A stretch of 64,000 nucleotides of DNA, taken from assembly GCA_002794785.1 (NCBI GenBank), contig NBBA01000011.1:186001-250000 (forward strand), given 5' to 3'. Position 1 is the stretch's first letter. Each line of letters opens with the position of its first letter. Below the pieces are notes generated by a model. It did not search any database. It saw only the letters and a program-made list of their open reading frames with translations, and was not told the origin of the DNA. A program made the translations under genes and the position numbers. Source of the DNA: Coniferiporia sulphurascens. Taxonomy: Eukaryota > Basidiomycota > Agaricomycetes > Hymenochaetales > Hymenochaetaceae. Of this stretch, positions 60,603 to 64,000 are shown in pieces.

Positions 60603-61298
60603 CTTCTTGACCAGTAACCACCACCATCGACTAGTGCGGGCAGCTAAAACTCCCCCATGTCGAACCCAGGTGATTACAGGAACACACTCCATCGAACAAC
60701 TCGAACCAACCCCCCACCCGCCCCATCGGCCAATGCTGATCCTGACCAGGTCGCAAGGATGGCCGCCAACTGGGCCTCCGCCAGTGCCGCCGCTGCCGCA
60801 AGGCATGGTACGGCCACCCCCACCACCCCCCAACATGAACCCCTGACCGGCTTCCCACCACTGACCTCCTCCCCGGACATCCTGGCACCCTCCCCAGCCA
60901 TCGGTGACTCCCAATTGATCTTGGCCTATGACTCCACCGCCCAAGTGCACGCGGAATCAAGGGCAGCATCCCGAGCCGGCTCCCCAGCCGCCTCGGTAGG
61001 GTCGATCCACGGCTCCAACGAACTCGGTGAGACGACTCCAGAGATGGCAGTCGACCCCCATACCCCCCCGCAACAGGTGGGAGGCGCAAGCCTCGGGAGG
61101 AAACGCTCCTCAGCCGCCATGTCACCTCTCACACCAAGAAGACCCCCCACCCAACAACATGAACAGCACACAGCAGGGTTCATGTACTCCCTCACCTGTG
61201 CCCTGGACAACTTCGACCAGCAAACCAGGGATGCCACCACTGAAACAATCGACATCAAGGCAGCACAGTTCGTGGGCGATCTCCTCTGGAACGTCCAT
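60603..61298 (+). mobile_element. LINE fragment K, probable 5' end with ORF1
   Basis: A frame from ATG 60657 (MSNPGDYRNTLHRTTRTNPP) stays open for more than 210 codons until the tail of copy L cuts it at about 61298. The product is rich in Pro, Ala, Thr and Ser, and then has FMYSLTCALDNFDQQTRDAT near its end. No zinc knuckle is seen before the break. Its base composition and position among LINE copies suggest ORF1 of this LINE, the only 5' part in the window. That assignment is inference. Confidence 0.5.
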
Positions 61299-64000
61299 TT
61301 TTATTATTATTATCTTTTATTATTATTATTCCTGCAGTATTACATAATTACAAGCTGCCCCCCCGAAGGGGGGGCCCTAACTACATAACAACAGAGGCAC
61401 CCATCATTGTGCATCACACAAAACTGGGCAGGGGCTCTGCTCCCCAAGGGGTGCCGGCGTGTGAAGAGCCCCTATTTAGTAGTGAAACTGAAAGAAGGAG
61501 GGATACATATCGCTACAAACAAACCAGGCGGTTGAGGGCAGGTTAAAGTAGGAAGCTTAGAAGTGAAAAGGGAGGGCAAGAGCACCAGCTGAGACATATC
61601 ATGTGGGATACTGAAAGGCAGGCTTTACTCGAGTGGGAAGGGAGGGAGCATACCTGAGAGCTCCAAAAGGGCTGGGTCCGAGTCCTGGGTTTGGGGTCCG
61701 AGCATATGACGCATGTAATCCCATAGGAGGTCCAAGTCCATATCCTCATTGGTGGGGTGCCCGTCAAGGTCCATCGCGGCAAAAGATAGCTGGATGGTGC
61801 CTGTGGCACGTTCCGAAAGGCGGTTGAGGTGCCCCATCAGCTTTAGCCAATGTTGCAGAACCAGGAGGCAGTTTTCGTTAGTCCACTCAGAGTGGTGGAC
61901 TGGGAGAGGGTCTCACGGTGGCCACATGCGTCATATCCATGAATGGAAGGTGCTGCAGCCACCAAGGATGTGGGCGGTCGACTGTGCAGGCCAGGGGGGG
62001 TGGTTGTGCCATCGGCAGTGCGAGATCAGGCCATGCCTGCAGCGGTAGGCTGAGTCGAAGCTCAACCAGTATCCCCCGTAGGGACTGGCGCGGCAGAGGA
62101 CCTGAGCGACTGCAGATAGCTTGTTGCGTGGGTGGTCGACCGAGTGCATGAGGAGCTTTCGGGGTCGGCGTGATGGTAGGCCATGGACCGCCAGGTATTT
62201 GTCGGCGGTCGAGGCGAGGGGGTGGGCTAGTGAGAGTGTCCATCGTTCCATGAGGGTGCGGACAGCGACCTCTTTTAGGGTGGAGGTAGAAGGTTTAAGG
62301 TCGGATGGTGGGAGCTCGGTTGCCAGCTTTGCTTCCATGTCAGCCCATTCATTTCCAGGGATGTCTGAGTGTCCGGGGCACCATATGAAATGGATGGTGA
62401 GCTGGGGGTACAAATCCAGCAGAGTCTCCACACCCGCTTTCCAGATGTGAAGGAGGTGGGCGCCAGGGGTGGCGGCCCACGTTCGGAAAAGGTGGAGGGC
62501 AGTCAGCGAATCAGACAAAAAGAAGATGTCTGATGCAACATGCAGTTGGGCTGGGAGACGGCATGCTACCCAGCCCAGGGCCATGGCGAGGGAGAACTCC
62601 TCGGCGTCCGTGGCTGTGGCGCAGGTGGGGGACTCCAGTCGGTGTGACCGGAGTTGGGTGTTGCCCAGCATTGCGCAGATGGCTGAGCCCGACTTGTTGT
62701 CAATGCGGGAGCCGTCGGTGAATACCTGGATGTGGGGGGTGGAGCTTAGTTGGCATGGGGCTGTAACGAATGATTTCCAGGTGTTGGCGCTGACCAGGGT
62801 GATGGGGGTGGTAAAGCGAACCCGGCCTTTTGTGAATGTCAATGGGTCCATCCATGGGGGATGCGTGTATGCAGGGACCTGTTGAACCCGGGGGGCTCGG
62901 ACCTGCAATGAAAGGGAGAAGGGTCTATTAGTTACGTTTTTAAAAAGTTTACAACCAACGGAGTGTGGGGTGTGCCAGAGACACAGAGAATGGGTTGTCT
63001 TTATATATTCAAAATAGAAAGGGAGAGGGGGAACGGAACAGAGGAAGTTAGTGGAATGGGGGGAGGCGCCTTTGAAGACGCCCAGGATCCAATGACAGGC
63101 CGTGTTTTGTACTGCCTGTAGGCGGTTTACCAGTGTTTTTTGGTGGCGGCCATGGTACCAGACTGGCGCTCCCCATGACAGGACGGAGCGGACACAGGAG
63201 GTATATAGGCAGCGAAGTAGGAGGGCCGATATGCTGCATTGGGTGTTGCCTAATATGCGGAGTGCAGCGAGGGTGGAGAGCCCCTTGGAGCACATGCGCT
63301 CCATGTGGGGCTTGAAGGAGAGGCCTGGGTCCCACCATATCCCCAGCCACCGAAGTGGGATTGAGGGTCGTATGAGGGTGTTGGGGTCGACCTGTATGCC
63401 GGCAGTGTCCCAGCCATTATAGCCGGTGTGTCACCGAGGGGGGCGGAAATGGAGACACTCTGTCTTGGTGGCTTCGATGTTGAGACTGATGGTGCCGAAG
63501 AGGGTGTTGAGTTGTTGGTAGGCGCATGCTAGCTTGCGGCAGTTGGATGCTATGGAAGGTCCTACACAGATTAGTAAGTGGTCATCTACATATGCCAGGG
63601 CAGTGGTGCCAGCTTGTTGAAAGCACCGGAGGACCACCCCTGCAAATATAGTTGACAGGATGGGGGAGACCGGCAATCCCTGGGGGGTGCCGAGGTCGGG
63701 TTTAGGGGCGGTTGGGAGGGTAGTGCTGTCAAAAGCGACGGCTACCTGCCGATCCGTCATGAAGGACAGACACCAGTCGGCCATGTCTGGGGCGCAACCG
63801 AGGTCCAGCAGCTGTTGGTGGAGGAGCTGTGGGTGCACCAAATCGAAGAAACCCTGTATGTCGACCGCAAGGACCGAGCACACACGGCCCTCTGAGTGGG
63901 CACGTTCCACAATCTGTAAGAGGTGTTGGGCAGCATCATAGACCGAATGGCCCTGACATCCCCCATATTGGTTAGGTGGCAACCAGTCCCTTGTGTTTGC
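61299..64000 (-). mobile_element. LINE copy L, type 1 subfamily, continuing beyond the right edge
   Basis: The tail reads TTTTTATTATTATTATC from 61299 and the stem-loop lies at about 61358-61382. RNase H and RT are then readable on the minus strand to the window end, so at least 2.7 kb of one copy is present. The insertion interrupts fragment K. Confidence 0.92.
61625..63997 (-). pseudogene. LINE ORF2 in copy L (RT-RNase H), nearly open
   Basis: One frame from the right edge to TAG-type end at 61625, broken by TGA at about 63431 (sister J has CGA in PRRRTG) and at about 61931 (sister H has CGA in WIRRVW). RT: PPNQYGGCQGHSVYDAAQ, DIQGFFDLVHP, GTPQGLPVSPILS (Leu replacing the usual Ser) and YVDDHLL. 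RNase H: HIQVFTDGSRIDNKSG, ATDAEEFSLA, DIFFLSDSLTAL, HFIWCPGHSDIPGNEWAD. Apart from the two CpG-type stops the reading frame is whole over the part seen. Confidence 0.9.

Overview
The window reads as nuclear DNA of a filamentous basidiomycete, most likely an agaricomycete. Protein-coding genes are split by many introns of about 50-65 bp with GT..AG ends. The housekeeping set (PRP3, mitochondrial uL16, SAM50, MSH2, TRM4) is fungal, and the repeats are Ty1/copia and LINE elements with RNase H. I saw no rRNA, tRNA or CRISPR array.

Positions 1-35 kb are gene-rich. A short-chain dehydrogenase/reductase (SDR; minus, running off the left edge), a HAD-type terpene cyclase carrying a DLDTT motif (plus) and a second SDR (minus) lie together in the first 6.4 kb. 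An MFS transporter (11.7-14.5 kb) and a MATE transporter (16.7-18.8 kb) follow, separated from the first three by PRP3, MRPL16 and a hypothetical gene. Next come a short TA-flanked MITE, a secreted GH51 arabinofuranosidase whose model needs two 3-nt micro-exons and contains an apparent frameshift, and the compact block SAM50 / MSH2 / TRM4 / EF-hand-like protein. PRP3/MRPL16, SAM50/MSH2 and TRM4/EF-hand are divergent pairs with 73-240 bp between start codons. The terpene cyclase and its two SDRs could form a small drimane-type sesquiterpene pathway, with the transporters as possible but unproven partners.

From about 35.6 kb to the right edge the window is a transposon island. It holds one complete but dead Ty1/copia element (two 257-bp LTRs) with a 468-bp solo LTR of another family nested in it. 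At least eleven 5'-truncated, broken or nested copies of a LINE (endonuclease, reverse transcriptase, RNase H) lie in both orientations. Between them are remnants of host sequence, including a PHD-finger gene broken by a LINE.

The strongest signal is mutational. All 13 differences between the two copia LTRs fall in CpG dinucleotides. All six in-frame stops of its gag-pol are TGA where CGA would fit, and many LINE stops are TGA where a sister copy has CGA. This points to heavy CpG cytosine methylation and deamination silencing the island. The LINEs also share a GC-rich stem-loop just before their A/T-rich 3' tails, with base-pair covariation between two subfamilies.
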